Source: an uncultured Collinsella sp. (GTDB taxonomy: Bacteria; Actinomycetota; Coriobacteriia; Coriobacteriales; Coriobacteriaceae). Taken from it: a stretch of DNA of 64,000 nt. The notes under the pieces are model-generated. The model was not told where the DNA came from. It made no database searches and saw only the letters and a program-made list of their open reading frames with translations. Location: NCBI GenBank assembly GCA_958415665.1, contig CATYZK010000007.1:17365-81364 (forward strand), given 5' to 3'. Shown piece by piece: positions 52,455-60,594 of this stretch; position 1 is the stretch's first letter; every line of letters starts with the position of its first letter. The position numbers and the translations under genes were made by a program.

Positions 52455-54155
52455 CTAAGGCAAGAGTAGTGAAATCTTTTCCTTGACCTTACTTGCCATG
52501 GCGTAAGACTTAGCAGCTTTGGATGTTCCGCCAAGGGCCAGATAAACATCCATCACCATGTCCGCAACAGTTTGAATAATTTCATCTGAAAGCTTGTCAA
52601 GGTCGAGATTCTCTATGTCACCAAATGTCAGGCTATCTTTATTGGACAACATGGAAGCAACGCCCATTATCACGTAAAATCTTATGTCGCTTATTTGGGA
52701 ACCCTCTAAGTCTCTCTTAATTTGTGGAAACTTCAGGCAAACCTGTTTTCCGAGACTAGCGGCTCTGTAGTAAGCCTCAAGGTTGCCATCCTGACCAAAT
52801 ATTTTCTTATATTGAACTTCGTCAGACAAAAGTGTCGACGGTCTTGCCCTTGCCTGATCCGGCCTGCCGAGAAGTATCGACATCATGCATTGCGCAAGAA
52901 AGGAGAGGGTTACGATCTCTTCTCTCTTCCTCCCCTGGTTTTTGTAATAGTTCTTCCGCCTTTCGTAATACAGTCCATTTCTTTTCATGTAGAGTTCTAT
53001 CTGGATATGGATTTGGTCAGTAGCGCGAAGCGATGTCTTTTTCACCTGAGTTTGGTTGTTCGTCGCCAGTATCACTCTGTTTCTGGTCTCATCGCTTCCC
53101 GGCACAAGGATTTTTACCATCACATTTCTGGAATCTTCGGCGTCTTCTGTGCGAGACTCCATAAATTTATATATTTCATACGACGTTTGAAGTCCATTAA
53201 CGATGCGAGGCTCTTCCATTTTCACTTCTGCTCCTGCTATTTGGTAGGCTTCAGAAGCCAGTATCGTTACCCCGTTGTTGAGCCACCAGAAATCGTCTTC
53301 GCTAGGATGCTCCAACGTTTCCCTGATTCCTTTGTTGACTGAAACATTTCCCTCGTAATCTCTGACGTTCGCCTCAAAAAGATAGCTACGGAGCTGTCCT
53401 TGGTCGTCAGTGAGGAAGCGGTAGTAATCCGACAAAGACACCAGGCCAAAGACATCCGTTCTCTGAGGAACTGATGCATAGGACCCCGAAAAACGCATAA
53501 CAAGCCCACTCTCTGCGGGAGGCGACCAGATGCGCATCAATTCGTCTGCTCCAACTAAAACACACGAAGAACTAAATCGGCTTACGCCGACGATTTCGTC
53601 AATGGCAGCGGGAAGCTGCTCTTTCTGAATCTTAACGCCGTCCGATGGTGAATCCGCATTCGCGATGTACACGAACTTCATTCGGATTTCGTTTCCGGCC
53701 ATCGCCGCCGCTTGAATCGCTTCTCTTATTCTTCCAAAAGTATCGATAACGCGATCAGAATATTTATCGTCGAAATCATTTAAGTTTTTATCGAATGTCA
53801 GAAGGTCATTGCAGGTGTCCTTCCACTTCAAGAACGCGTCTTCTTTGAATGATTTTGAAACCTTAGTCTGAAGAATAACAATTTCAACCCTTGATCCACG
53901 ATTGATGTAGTTTTGAATCTGGACATCCTCACTCAAGAAATAATTGTTGGCGAAGATGTAAATAGCATCGCAGCCCCCGTCTCGCGACCCTCCAATGAGC
54001 CCCTCCGCTATCTCATCGTCGTCAAGGTCGTATGGAGCCATGTATCGAGAAGAAGCCAACAGTTCAAAGTAGTCCCCTTTAGAACTATATTCAGTCTGCT
54101 TAGAGAATTCGTCCGAAATGAATCCGTCTATCAGAATCTGGCTGTTGGTTGGCAT
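52455..54155 (-). CDS. AIPR family abortive-infection protein
   Basis: A 566-residue phage-resistance protein of the AIPR group. The characteristic block is LFEANVRDYEGNVSVNKGIR, DDFWWLNNGVTILAS, EEPRIVNGLQTSYEIYKFM and ILATNNQTQVKKTSLRATDQ. The N-terminal 150 residues carry a PD-(D/E)xK-like layout (GGSRDGGCDAIYIF, then VEIVILQTKVSKSF with Gln-x-Lys), which suggests a nuclease. Strong AGGAGG ribosome site. It is alone in its transcript as far as the window shows. Confidence 0.88.
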   Translation of the reverse strand: MPTNSQILIDGFISDEFSKQTEYSSKGDYFELLASSRYMAPYDLDDDEIAEGLIGGSRDGGCDAIYIFANNYFLSEDVQIQNYINRGSRVEIVILQTKVSKSFKEDAFLKWKDTCNDLLTFDKNLNDFDDKYSDRVIDTFGRIREAIQAAAMAGNEIRMKFVYIANADSPSDGVKIQKEQLPAAIDEIVGVSRFSSSCVLVGADELMRIWSPPAESGLVMRFSGSYASVPQRTDVFGLVSLSDYYRFLTDDQGQLRSYLFEANVRDYEGNVSVNKGIRETLEHPSEDDFWWLNNGVTILASEAYQIAGAEVKMEEPRIVNGLQTSYEIYKFMESRTEDAEDSRNVMVKILVPGSDETRNRVILATNNQTQVKKTSLRATDQIHIQIELYMKRNGLYYERRKNYYKNQGRKREEIVTLSFLAQCMMSILLGRPDQARARPSTLLSDEVQYKKIFGQDGNLEAYYRAASLGKQVCLKFPQIKRDLEGSQISDIRFYVIMGVASMLSNKDSLTFGDIENLDLDKLSDEIIQTVADMVMDVYLALGGTSKAAKSYAMASKVKEKISLLLP

Positions 54156-54339
54156 TCTTCCTCCTAAAGATGAATAAGCTAATGAAATGATACGACTTTT
54201 ATGATTTTAGTGTAAGCACCAAAACAACCGCGTCTTAACAGCCTGATAAGCTTTGGGCAAAATCGTCGCAACACTTTATTCAGCATGGGCTGCGGTGACG
54301 CAGGCAAACATAGAACGCAGGAACATGTGGGCAGATCGT

Positions 54340-54398
54340 GAGTAACCGTCTTTCTCCGTACCGCCCGCTACAGGCGGTACGGAGAAAGACGGTTACTC
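54340..54398. repeat. 59-bp palindrome with perfect 26-bp arms
   Basis: Arms 54340-54365 and 54373-54398 are perfectly complementary, loop CGCTACA. No T-run follows. It sits between the AIPR gene and the hsdS remnant in otherwise empty sequence (54156-54435). Confidence 0.85.
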
Positions 54399-54435
54399 GA
54401 TAGGTATCTATCGGAATGCGACGCTGCTATATCAC

Positions 54436-54993
54436 TGCATAAACTGGTCGACTTTGGGAACGGTTACGCTTTCAATAGCGGCACTTATTCAGATGACGGC
54501 AACTATAAAGTTCAGACAATCAAGAACGTGCGGGACGGCAACGTTGACTGTTCTGACGCCAATCGTATCGTGAACATTCCTGGCCGCATAAAATCGTATT
54601 GCAGACTCATGCTAGGAGATATCGTGCTTTCGCTCATGGGCAGTGTTGGTAGGGTCGGAATTGTTGCGGAACCTGACTGTTTACTTAATCATCGAGTTGC
54701 CGTGCTCGTTTCTGTCAGGAAAGACACGCTGACAGGATTTTTTTCTGGTTCTGGCAAACTGCCTTTAAGGAACATATGATTGGCATTGCACAGGGAACTG
54801 CCCAGTCTAACCTGAGCGCCTTGAAAAACTACAGTTGGAGATACCCCATAATTCCGGTGCCATTTCGGCACTTTGCGAGAACTTGATGCCTCTGTTCGAT
54901 ACCATTCTCGACAACAGGATTGAAATGCAAGCACTTTCCTCGCTTAGAGACGCTCTCCTGTCGATGCTAATGAGCGGGGAAAATCGCGATTGA
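54436..54993 (+). pseudogene. Type I restriction specificity subunit (hsdS) remnant
   Basis: A target-recognition domain fragment reads DFGNGYAFNSGTYSDDGNYK, VQTIKNVRDGN, LMLGDIVLSLMGSVGRVGIV. After a run of seven T (54728-54734) the frame is lost; one extra T restores FFFWFWQTAFKEHMIGIAQG and TAQSNLSALKNYSWRYPIIP. A second shift near 54860-54880 leads to LCENLMPLFDTILDNRIEMQ, LRDALLSMLMSGE, the HsdS conserved helix and end. The 5' half and hsdM/hsdR are absent. Confidence 0.8.
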
Positions 54994-55013
54994 CGAGGTT
55001 GTACAATTTGAAC

Positions 55014-55679
55014 ATGGACAATAAGGGAACAACGACAAGTTACGAAGGCGTGCTGCCCTCCCATATGCCATTCGATATCTGGGAGGTATACGCCCGTCTC
55101 GTGCTTCAATTCCTTGATGAAGCAACGTATAGAAACCTGTCGCATAGGGACAAACCCGACCTTTGGGATGAACTCCATGACCTGGGAGTCGAGGTAACCC
55201 AAGCAATATCTCAAGAAACCCAGGAGGCGGACGCTTTGTATGCGAAGCTCCGCGAAACGGATGACGCAAAGCTTAAGGAACGGCTGACGGAACGAATCGA
55301 GCAGGTTGGTGCTGAGGTGTTTGATTGGGGCCTCTTCGGTCCCAGCGGCAAAGATTCTTTTGGCCTGGTTATAGAAGCTTACAAGGAAAAACTTGGTAAG
55401 CTAAACGGCGGCGGGTATAGGCCATTTGCGCACAATCACCTATTCATAAGGTCGGATGTGCTGGCCGATACGGTAATGCTCGAAGAGGCGCTTGCTGCCT
55501 TTCTTTCATTGAGTGCATATTCGGTCTCTTTCGAGCGCGTCATTGTCACGGTGCCAGGGCATAACTATGATTTCGATCTTGTATCTCAAATGTATAAAGC
55601 CATATCGTTCGGAAGTGATGATCAATTTAGGATCGCTGAACAAGCGAGGGCGCTTGTCTTAGGCGCGGAGATGAGTTAA
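55014..55679 (+). CDS. Hypothetical protein following hsdS
   Basis: A 221-residue soluble acidic helical protein beginning MDNKGTTTSYEGVLPSHMPF. No domain is recognised; the middle has coiled-coil character (ETQEADALYAKLRETDDAK). The ATG at 55014 lies 20 bp after the hsdS stop, with GAGG far upstream, so an earlier TTG (55008 or 54990) may be used. Its position suggests it was cargo of the type I locus. Confidence 0.6.
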   Translation: MDNKGTTTSYEGVLPSHMPFDIWEVYARLVLQFLDEATYRNLSHRDKPDLWDELHDLGVEVTQAISQETQEADALYAKLRETDDAKLKERLTERIEQVGAEVFDWGLFGPSGKDSFGLVIEAYKEKLGKLNGGGYRPFAHNHLFIRSDVLADTVMLEEALAAFLSLSAYSVSFERVIVTVPGHNYDFDLVSQMYKAISFGSDDQFRIAEQARALVLGAEMS

Positions 55680-55759
55680 GCCACCAAATAATCATTTACC
55701 GGGACGTAGGCCTACGCTTCAGAATTGTTTCCATCGAACCAGGAGGAAAGGAGCCCCCG

Positions 55760-55975
55760 ATGGAAGCGCTGATCAATATGGTCCCAGCTCAGATGCAGCC
55801 GGTTCTAGACTATCTGCAGCTAAAGCAATTAAAAGCAGTGCTCGAAATCACTCTGCAAAGCCATGCCGAAAGCAGCGTGCCCAGCCGCTGTGACACTACG
55901 TCAAATTACTGGCTGGGATTCAACAGCTATCTAACGTTAAATCTCTGGTTTGGATCGGTGGCCAAATCGCTCTAA
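55760..55975 (+). CDS. Short hypothetical protein
   Basis: A 71-residue frame (MEALINMVPAQMQPVLDYLQ, LKQLKAVLEITLQ) with a very good AGGAGG...GGAG ribosome site at 55741-55752. The second half (after residue 45) has an unusual composition and runs into an inverted repeat, so the frame may be truncated. No family recognised. Confidence 0.4.
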   Translation: MEALINMVPAQMQPVLDYLQLKQLKAVLEITLQSHAESSVPSRCDTTSNYWLGFNSYLTLNLWFGSVAKSL

Positions 55976-55989
55976 ACCAGAGATTTAAC
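55936..55989. repeat. 16-bp inverted repeat
   Basis: Perfect arms GTTAAATCTCTGGTTT (55936-55951) and AAACCAGAGATTTAAC (55974-55989). It overlaps the end of the 71-residue frame. The following 55990-56185 holds no supported gene. Confidence 0.7.
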
Positions 55990-56169
55990 AACTTCCAACC
56001 AGATTTTTTCATACTCCATAAAACTCCGCTAACCGAAAACGGTCGAAGTTACATTCAAACCATTTGGAGCAATTTGGATGTGTTCCGCTCTGTGTGCTGA
56101 AAACAATCTCGTATTCGGCAACGAGGAACGTTTCTGCCAGTTTTGGAACGCGATGTCCAGATGGATCTG

Positions 56170-56216
56170 CAAGCGGAATATAAAACAAGCGGCGCTACTA
56201 TTAGTAGCGCCGCTTG
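56170..56216 (-). terminator. Terminator of the HEPN-led operon
   Basis: Stem CAAGCGGCGCTACT / AGTAGCGCCGCTTG (56186-56199, 56203-56216) followed on the minus strand by TTTTATATT. It lies 67 bp after the stop of the last operon gene. Confidence 0.8.
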
Positions 56217-56282
56217 CATCATCAAAGAAGAATCGTTATCGATCGTCTCCGGGGTTTTTCGTTCAAAATTAGAGCATGTCGA

Positions 56283-56855
56283 TTACGGCTCATCGAAGTC
56301 CATCCACTCTACAGGCTGCATTAGACCGTAATAATCGACGGGCGTTTTGAATCGAATCCTGCCCAAATGACCGTCGCTCTTCCGCACCCAACTGCGTCCG
56401 TAGCGATCGGTGAAAGCCACCTCGCAGCCGAGGGCCTTATGCATCGAACAATCGAGATGCCCGACGCACCTCACGGTTTTGCCCGGAGCAACGGACGAGA
56501 GTAGAACTCTGCTGTTGCATCCCTCGACGTCCCTCCCGTCTTGAGGCCCGGCGCCTTGGACAAGTACGGCAGTGAGGATAACTTGGTAAACGATGTCGTT
56601 GCTATTGTTCATCACTTCTAGGCCGACCTGTGTCCCGAAATCAATCCTAATCCTGCCAATCGTGGTCGTCTCCCTCTCAGGCATCCTGACCACACGGGCA
56701 CAGATGGCTGATGCCTGGCTCCGCGCGGCCGTCCGGCGGCCCCGTATCAGCGAGACAATCCACTGGACGAGAGTGAGCGCCAGAGCTAGGAGAGCAACAA
56801 CCGTGCCGAAATCGATTTGACCGTTGAAACTAATTACAACGCCATCCGGAATCAT
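56283..56855 (-). CDS. Membrane-anchored protein, third gene of the HEPN operon
   Basis: A 190-residue protein with one membrane segment at about 17-37 (VVALLALALTLVQWIVSLIR), a basic stop-transfer, and a C-terminal beta-rich domain (RIRIDFGTQVGLEVMNNSND to VAFTDRYGRSWVRK) resembling an Ig-like sandwich. No family recognised. Its ATG overlaps the preceding stop by 4 bp. It could be the membrane effector or anchor of the system. Confidence 0.6.
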   Translation of the reverse strand: MIPDGVVISFNGQIDFGTVVALLALALTLVQWIVSLIRGRRTAARSQASAICARVVRMPERETTTIGRIRIDFGTQVGLEVMNNSNDIVYQVILTAVLVQGAGPQDGRDVEGCNSRVLLSSVAPGKTVRCVGHLDCSMHKALGCEVAFTDRYGRSWVRKSDGHLGRIRFKTPVDYYGLMQPVEWMDFDEP

Positions 56856-57322
56856 TTGATCATCCCGTCCACCATCGCCGCCGCCTCAAGGAGAGGCTTC
56901 CAGTCGTCGGGCCCCACCTGGCGAACGGCTCGCTGCTTCCGTCGCACATCTCGCATTCTGACCGCAGGCATCTCGTGAAGCCCGGGGTAAATGAGCACGC
57001 GATAGAGCTCGTAAAACCCTATTTCAGACATATCATCGTCGGAGCGCACGATGACAGCTGGAAGGCGGGGAAGCCCAAGCCCAGAGCAAAGATCCTGAAT
57101 TCGACCGAGAACCACGCGCAAATCTGGGACCCCCGCTTCGACCGTAAAGCCCTCGGCGAGCTCGTCGTGGACAAAGGGAAGTCTCTCGACTTTCGCCAAG
57201 CGAAGAGTCTCGCGGGCCACGTTCCCAAAGGTCAGTTTGAAGGGCGCACCGACAAAAGAGGTATCATCCTCCGCTGTACGAATCCCCTCGATGTTGTCAC
57301 GCGCGAGCGTCATTCGCATCAA
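56852..57322 (-). CDS. Hypothetical protein, second gene of the HEPN operon
   Basis: A 156-residue soluble protein. The segment DLRVVLGRIQDLCSGLGLPR and LPAVIVRSDDD resembles the start of some HNH-associated proteins where a Leu-Pro-Pro-Leu pattern is followed by a short basic loop, but no nuclease motif is visible. ATGA overlap with the third gene, 54-bp gap to the HEPN gene. Function unknown. Confidence 0.55.
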   Translation of the reverse strand: MMRMTLARDNIEGIRTAEDDTSFVGAPFKLTFGNVARETLRLAKVERLPFVHDELAEGFTVEAGVPDLRVVLGRIQDLCSGLGLPRLPAVIVRSDDDMSEIGFYELYRVLIYPGLHEMPAVRMRDVRRKQRAVRQVGPDDWKPLLEAAAMVDGMIK

Positions 57323-57376
57323 CCCCTCCCGGCCAATCTCTCAAGATGGAGAAGCAATCTTCTCAAACCGCACAAT

Positions 57377-58366
57377 TCAGAGCTTGCGATGGTTCTCAGC
57401 AAACCAGTTATCCAAGGTTTCCACACGATGCCTTAAGCGCTTCTCATACAGATTTGCGGGTACCCCGAGCAGATCAAGAAGAATAGCCCTGTACATCAAT
57501 GAGAGCTTTTTGAGATAGAAAGCACTTTCGAGGCCATTGAGATATTCATCCTTGGGCTGATTGGCCTTAATATGCATAATCCTGACTCGACTGCACTTCA
57601 GCTTAGATAAGAACGCATCATAGGCTTTCTTTCCCATCTGCATTTCATAAGCAAAAGCTACCTTACCAAATTCCCCAATGACTGCATCGAGGCACTCTTT
57701 TAATGTAGGCTTATTCTTTGCGGCCAAATCAGGGAACAGTCCCCTTTCTTTGTTGCACATCTCAATCAAAGGCTCAGCGAGCTCGATGAGAAAAGCGCAT
57801 CGAATGTCAATCGGCATCCCAGACCTCGACATAGCATACAGGTACATCTGATTTGTAATGTCGAGCTGCTCCACCAAGTAAAGCCATTTCCCAACCAAGT
57901 CGTCAGTCAAAACATCGCAATAGTTAACGAGTTTGTCGTTGGGAATATTCGACGAACGTAAGTCGGAATCGAAATAGCTTAATCGCCGAGCTAGAACCTG
58001 TCTGACCTCCGCCTCGCCGTCATCGCCATCCGGCGAGCCGTCGAACTCTGCCCTGACCAATGGAACAAAAGCCCCATCGAACAGCATCAGAAGTCTTTCA
58101 ATTATAAACAACGGCGTTTGAATGTTCGTCCACGGAATCGGTTCGGCAGCAACAGTGGTTATCTCCCTGGTTCGACATTGCTTGACGACAACATCGTATG
58201 CAATGTCCCCGCATCTCATGTTGACGCAGATCTCATGCGGTCCGCCCAGAGCGAGACCGTCTTGCTCATAATACGCGGAAAGCGTTTTAAATCTGGGAAT
58301 ATGCTCTCCCATTGCCCCTCCTGCAAGCAATACCTTTGCACCGTTTATATCGAGCAGGAAACCCAA
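57377..58366 (-). CDS. HEPN-domain (ApeA-like) abortive-infection protein
   Basis: A 329-residue protein. The C-terminal third (about 180-320) is an ApeA-type HEPN domain: the R-x4-H motif appears in SRVRIMHIK, and a long helix KDEYLNGLESAFYLKKLSLM, YRAILLDLLGV follows as in ApeA. The N-terminal part (about 1-120) is beta-rich and resembles the ApeA N-domain in layout. HEPN proteins are metal-independent RNases that cut RNA during infection. First gene of a three-gene operon on the minus strand. Confidence 0.75.
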   Translation of the reverse strand: MGFLLDINGAKVLLAGGAMGEHIPRFKTLSAYYEQDGLALGGPHEICVNMRCGDIAYDVVVKQCRTREITTVAAEPIPWTNIQTPLFIIERLLMLFDGAFVPLVRAEFDGSPDGDDGEAEVRQVLARRLSYFDSDLRSSNIPNDKLVNYCDVLTDDLVGKWLYLVEQLDITNQMYLYAMSRSGMPIDIRCAFLIELAEPLIEMCNKERGLFPDLAAKNKPTLKECLDAVIGEFGKVAFAYEMQMGKKAYDAFLSKLKCSRVRIMHIKANQPKDEYLNGLESAFYLKKLSLMYRAILLDLLGVPANLYEKRLRHRVETLDNWFAENHRKL

Positions 58367-58900
58367 GAAGCAGTGGTGCGCTGAATATTAGTGCAAACCA
58401 TCCTAACGAATGGTGGCCGAAGGCCATCCTGTCGGGCAGCAAATTCGGTCCGGATTGCCCGAATCGCCGCCTAAAACGCCTGCATCTTACCACCGCTACG
58501 CCGCCTTCGCGGGCAACACGACGAATTCCAGGAGCACCGACCTTTCGGCGCGAACGGCCTCCACGGGGCTGATCGGCGGCTCGGCCGCCGCCTCGCCATC
58601 CGTCTCGTTCAGGAGTCCCATAGTGGCGATGGCGCACCTGCAGGACCAGTCCCCCTCCAATCTGCAAGCCAAGTTTTTGAAAAAGACCCTATTTTGCACT
58701 TTGACACGCCGAGGTCGCCGCAGGAGAGTTGGGATAGATAAAAGGCCTGGCCTCGACTCATTCGAACCGAGGTCAGGCCAATTTTTGCCTATTTACAAAG
58801 TCCTGCTCATATTAAAGCAACTGGAGTTGAAAAAGGATAGCTTCATCCGATAGCGTACAGGTATGACCATGCCGGCTTCGACACTGTGCGTGGGAAGTCT
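58367..58900. other. Intergenic stretch with scars
   Basis: No intact gene. The part 58440-58730 is GC-rich with only short frames in all directions and may be a gene remnant that I cannot name. A terminator-like hairpin lies at 58744-58786. Confidence 0.4.
58744..58786. terminator. Bidirectional terminator
   Basis: Stem GGCCTGGCCTCG / CGAGGTCAGGCC (one G-T) with AATTTTTG on the plus side and TTTTATC on the minus side. It can stop the Thoeris transcript, whose last gene ends at 58901. Confidence 0.75.
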
Positions 58901-59413
58901 TTACTGAAGCGCTTTTTTGACCGCCGGATAATCCCAATAGTATTTACCGTCCCTATAATACATCATGGCGACATGGTTTCCGTGGTACCTAACAGCCTCA
59001 GGACACTTCGACCTGTCGACCCGCGTGTTGTTATACAGCACCACGATATCGATATCGGCCTCCATGGCCTTATCGCACTCGTACTTGATGTAGCTGCGAT
59101 AATCAACGCTATGCATGCGGGCACAGCTAGAAGTCCACGCGTTATAGCTTCCGCAATACCGACAGCTTCCCTTAGTCACGGTGTCCGTCGAATCCCCCAC
59201 GATAAGCACGAAACGTTTGGAATGATCCATTCTCTCTTTCAGCGAGCTCTTTATGCTGCAGGGCAGGCTGGAATCGCGCGACTGCTGTAAATTGTGGGCA
59301 TCCGTAAATGAAAGCCCCCAATAGTCGCTGTCGTTCCATTTGTGCAGCTGGTCCACAGCATCTCGGTCGCCATCCCAGTCAGCAGCGATGTAGGTCCTCG
59401 TCCTATAAACCAT
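58901..59413 (-). CDS. thsB: Thoeris TIR protein ThsB
   Basis: A 170-residue TIR-like protein. It starts MVYRTRTYIAADWDGDRDAV and contains the typical SYWGL-like DSDYWGLSFTDAHN, KRFVLIVGDST and the catalytic Glu in IKYECDKAMEADIDIVVLYN. In type II Thoeris the TIR enzyme converts NAD+ into a histidine-ADP-ribose signal on phage recognition. Start at 59413 with GGAGAG; it overlaps the upstream gene by 11 bp. An inserted Cys/His-rich loop (CRYCGSYNAWTSSCARMH) could be a zinc site. Confidence 0.85.
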   Translation of the reverse strand: MVYRTRTYIAADWDGDRDAVDQLHKWNDSDYWGLSFTDAHNLQQSRDSSLPCSIKSSLKERMDHSKRFVLIVGDSTDTVTKGSCRYCGSYNAWTSSCARMHSVDYRSYIKYECDKAMEADIDIVVLYNNTRVDRSKCPEAVRYHGNHVAMMYYRDGKYYWDYPAVKKALQ

Positions 59414-60272
59414 CTTTCTCTCCAATCCTATTTTCCCAAGCCTCAATATATCCGTTGACTTCGTATAGCCTCATTCGTGCAGCGGTCTTCTCCGTCAAGA
59501 CGACCACGACGCCTTCTTTGAAATGTCGCTTCGAAGCCCTCAGGGTACAAAGCATGCAGCGAAGAAGGTCGTCCTCCGAGGGCTTCCCGCCGTCGAACCT
59601 GGTTATCCCCGACCCCAGCAGCGGAAGAACGACAGGTCTGCCGGCATACATCCTATCTAGCTCATCCCACATGTTGAGCAGGCATTCCTCATATTCGCCA
59701 CGGCGAAGGCGTGCTCGGTTTAGTTTGTCCATATGCGTGAAGGCGAGCAGTGCGTACTCGTTGTAGTCCTTGATGGTGCCGAGAGGATAGCGAATCCTAC
59801 CATCCCCAGCTTTGCAAGGCTCCAACAAGCTCGGCCCTAATTTTTCGACTGTACGCTTGAGGGTATTCCAATCAGCGTACCTCTTGATAAAAATGCCGTT
59901 GAGAGAATTCCTTGAAATAACCTTGTCATCGACCTGGATGTCGAAATACTCATCGAACGGGATGACCTTCACTCCGTCCGTAACAAAAAGGTCGCCAACC
60001 ACGATGTCGATGTCCATACCGTTAATCGCCAAATGGACCCCGCTCCTGCTGCGACGATATGTGACGACCGCCGCAAGAATGGCTATCAGAATAAAAAGAA
60101 CAACGAAAACGAAAAGTCTAAACAGACGCCCCGAACCCTTCGGCAGCAGATCAATGAGAGACACGCCCACAACCGCCATAATCGTCGAAATTGCACCGAT
60201 GATTGCCATCGACCATTTGGCGGACTTTTTCACAAGCGACCAAGTAGCTATATAAGCAATTTGTTTTAGCAA
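59403..60272 (-). CDS. thsA: Type II Thoeris effector ThsA (membrane-macro)
   Basis: A 289-residue protein with two membrane segments (about 20-42 and 50-71) and a cytoplasmic macro-like domain (ThsA macro, DUF6430 type) from about 80: VHLAINGMDIDIVVGDLFVT, LPLLGSGITRFDGG and a late YEVNGYIEAWENRI. In type II Thoeris the macro domain binds the TIR product and the membrane part depolarises the cell. First gene of the pair; the ThsB start overlaps its end. Confidence 0.85.
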   Translation of the reverse strand: MLKQIAYIATWSLVKKSAKWSMAIIGAISTIMAVVGVSLIDLLPKGSGRLFRLFVFVVLFILIAILAAVVTYRRSRSGVHLAINGMDIDIVVGDLFVTDGVKVIPFDEYFDIQVDDKVISRNSLNGIFIKRYADWNTLKRTVEKLGPSLLEPCKAGDGRIRYPLGTIKDYNEYALLAFTHMDKLNRARLRRGEYEECLLNMWDELDRMYAGRPVVLPLLGSGITRFDGGKPSEDDLLRCMLCTLRASKRHFKEGVVVVLTEKTAARMRLYEVNGYIEAWENRIGEKDGL

Positions 60273-60594
60273 ACCACATCTTCCATGAAAGCACTTAAAT
60301 ATAGAACGTATGATAGCCGTTTCTCGCGCAGCTAGTTGAGGCTTTTAGCTCTCGCAGCCAATTCATTATCATACATTTGCATTCGCATCTCTGGTCACGA
60401 ACTCATACGCCCCACACACGCTGCTCTACCGCCCAGGACACCCCCACGGTCCTCGCCAATGCAAACCAAGGTCAAGAGCCATCGCCGCCTCGTTTATCAA
60501 TATAGCAGCTTACAATCGTAACGAACGCTTGTGCGATTATACTAGCAATGAAATGAGCACCTCCTCCAGCAACACCAAGGAAAAGAGAGCACAC
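60273..60594. other. Divergent promoter region between Thoeris and KAP NTPase
   Basis: No gene supported. GTATGATA (60307-60314) and TATCATAC (60367-60374) form distant half-sites. A stretch of AT-rich sequence at 60500-60545 precedes the NTPase gene. Confidence 0.4.

Noticed and set aside
52722..53342. 206-codon plus-strand frame inside the AIPR gene
   Set aside because: Antisense shadow of a gene with complete AIPR motifs.
58410..58853. 147-codon plus-strand frame downstream of the HEPN gene
   Set aside because: No motif and weak start; it crosses a terminator hairpin. It may contain debris of a lost gene but not an intact one.
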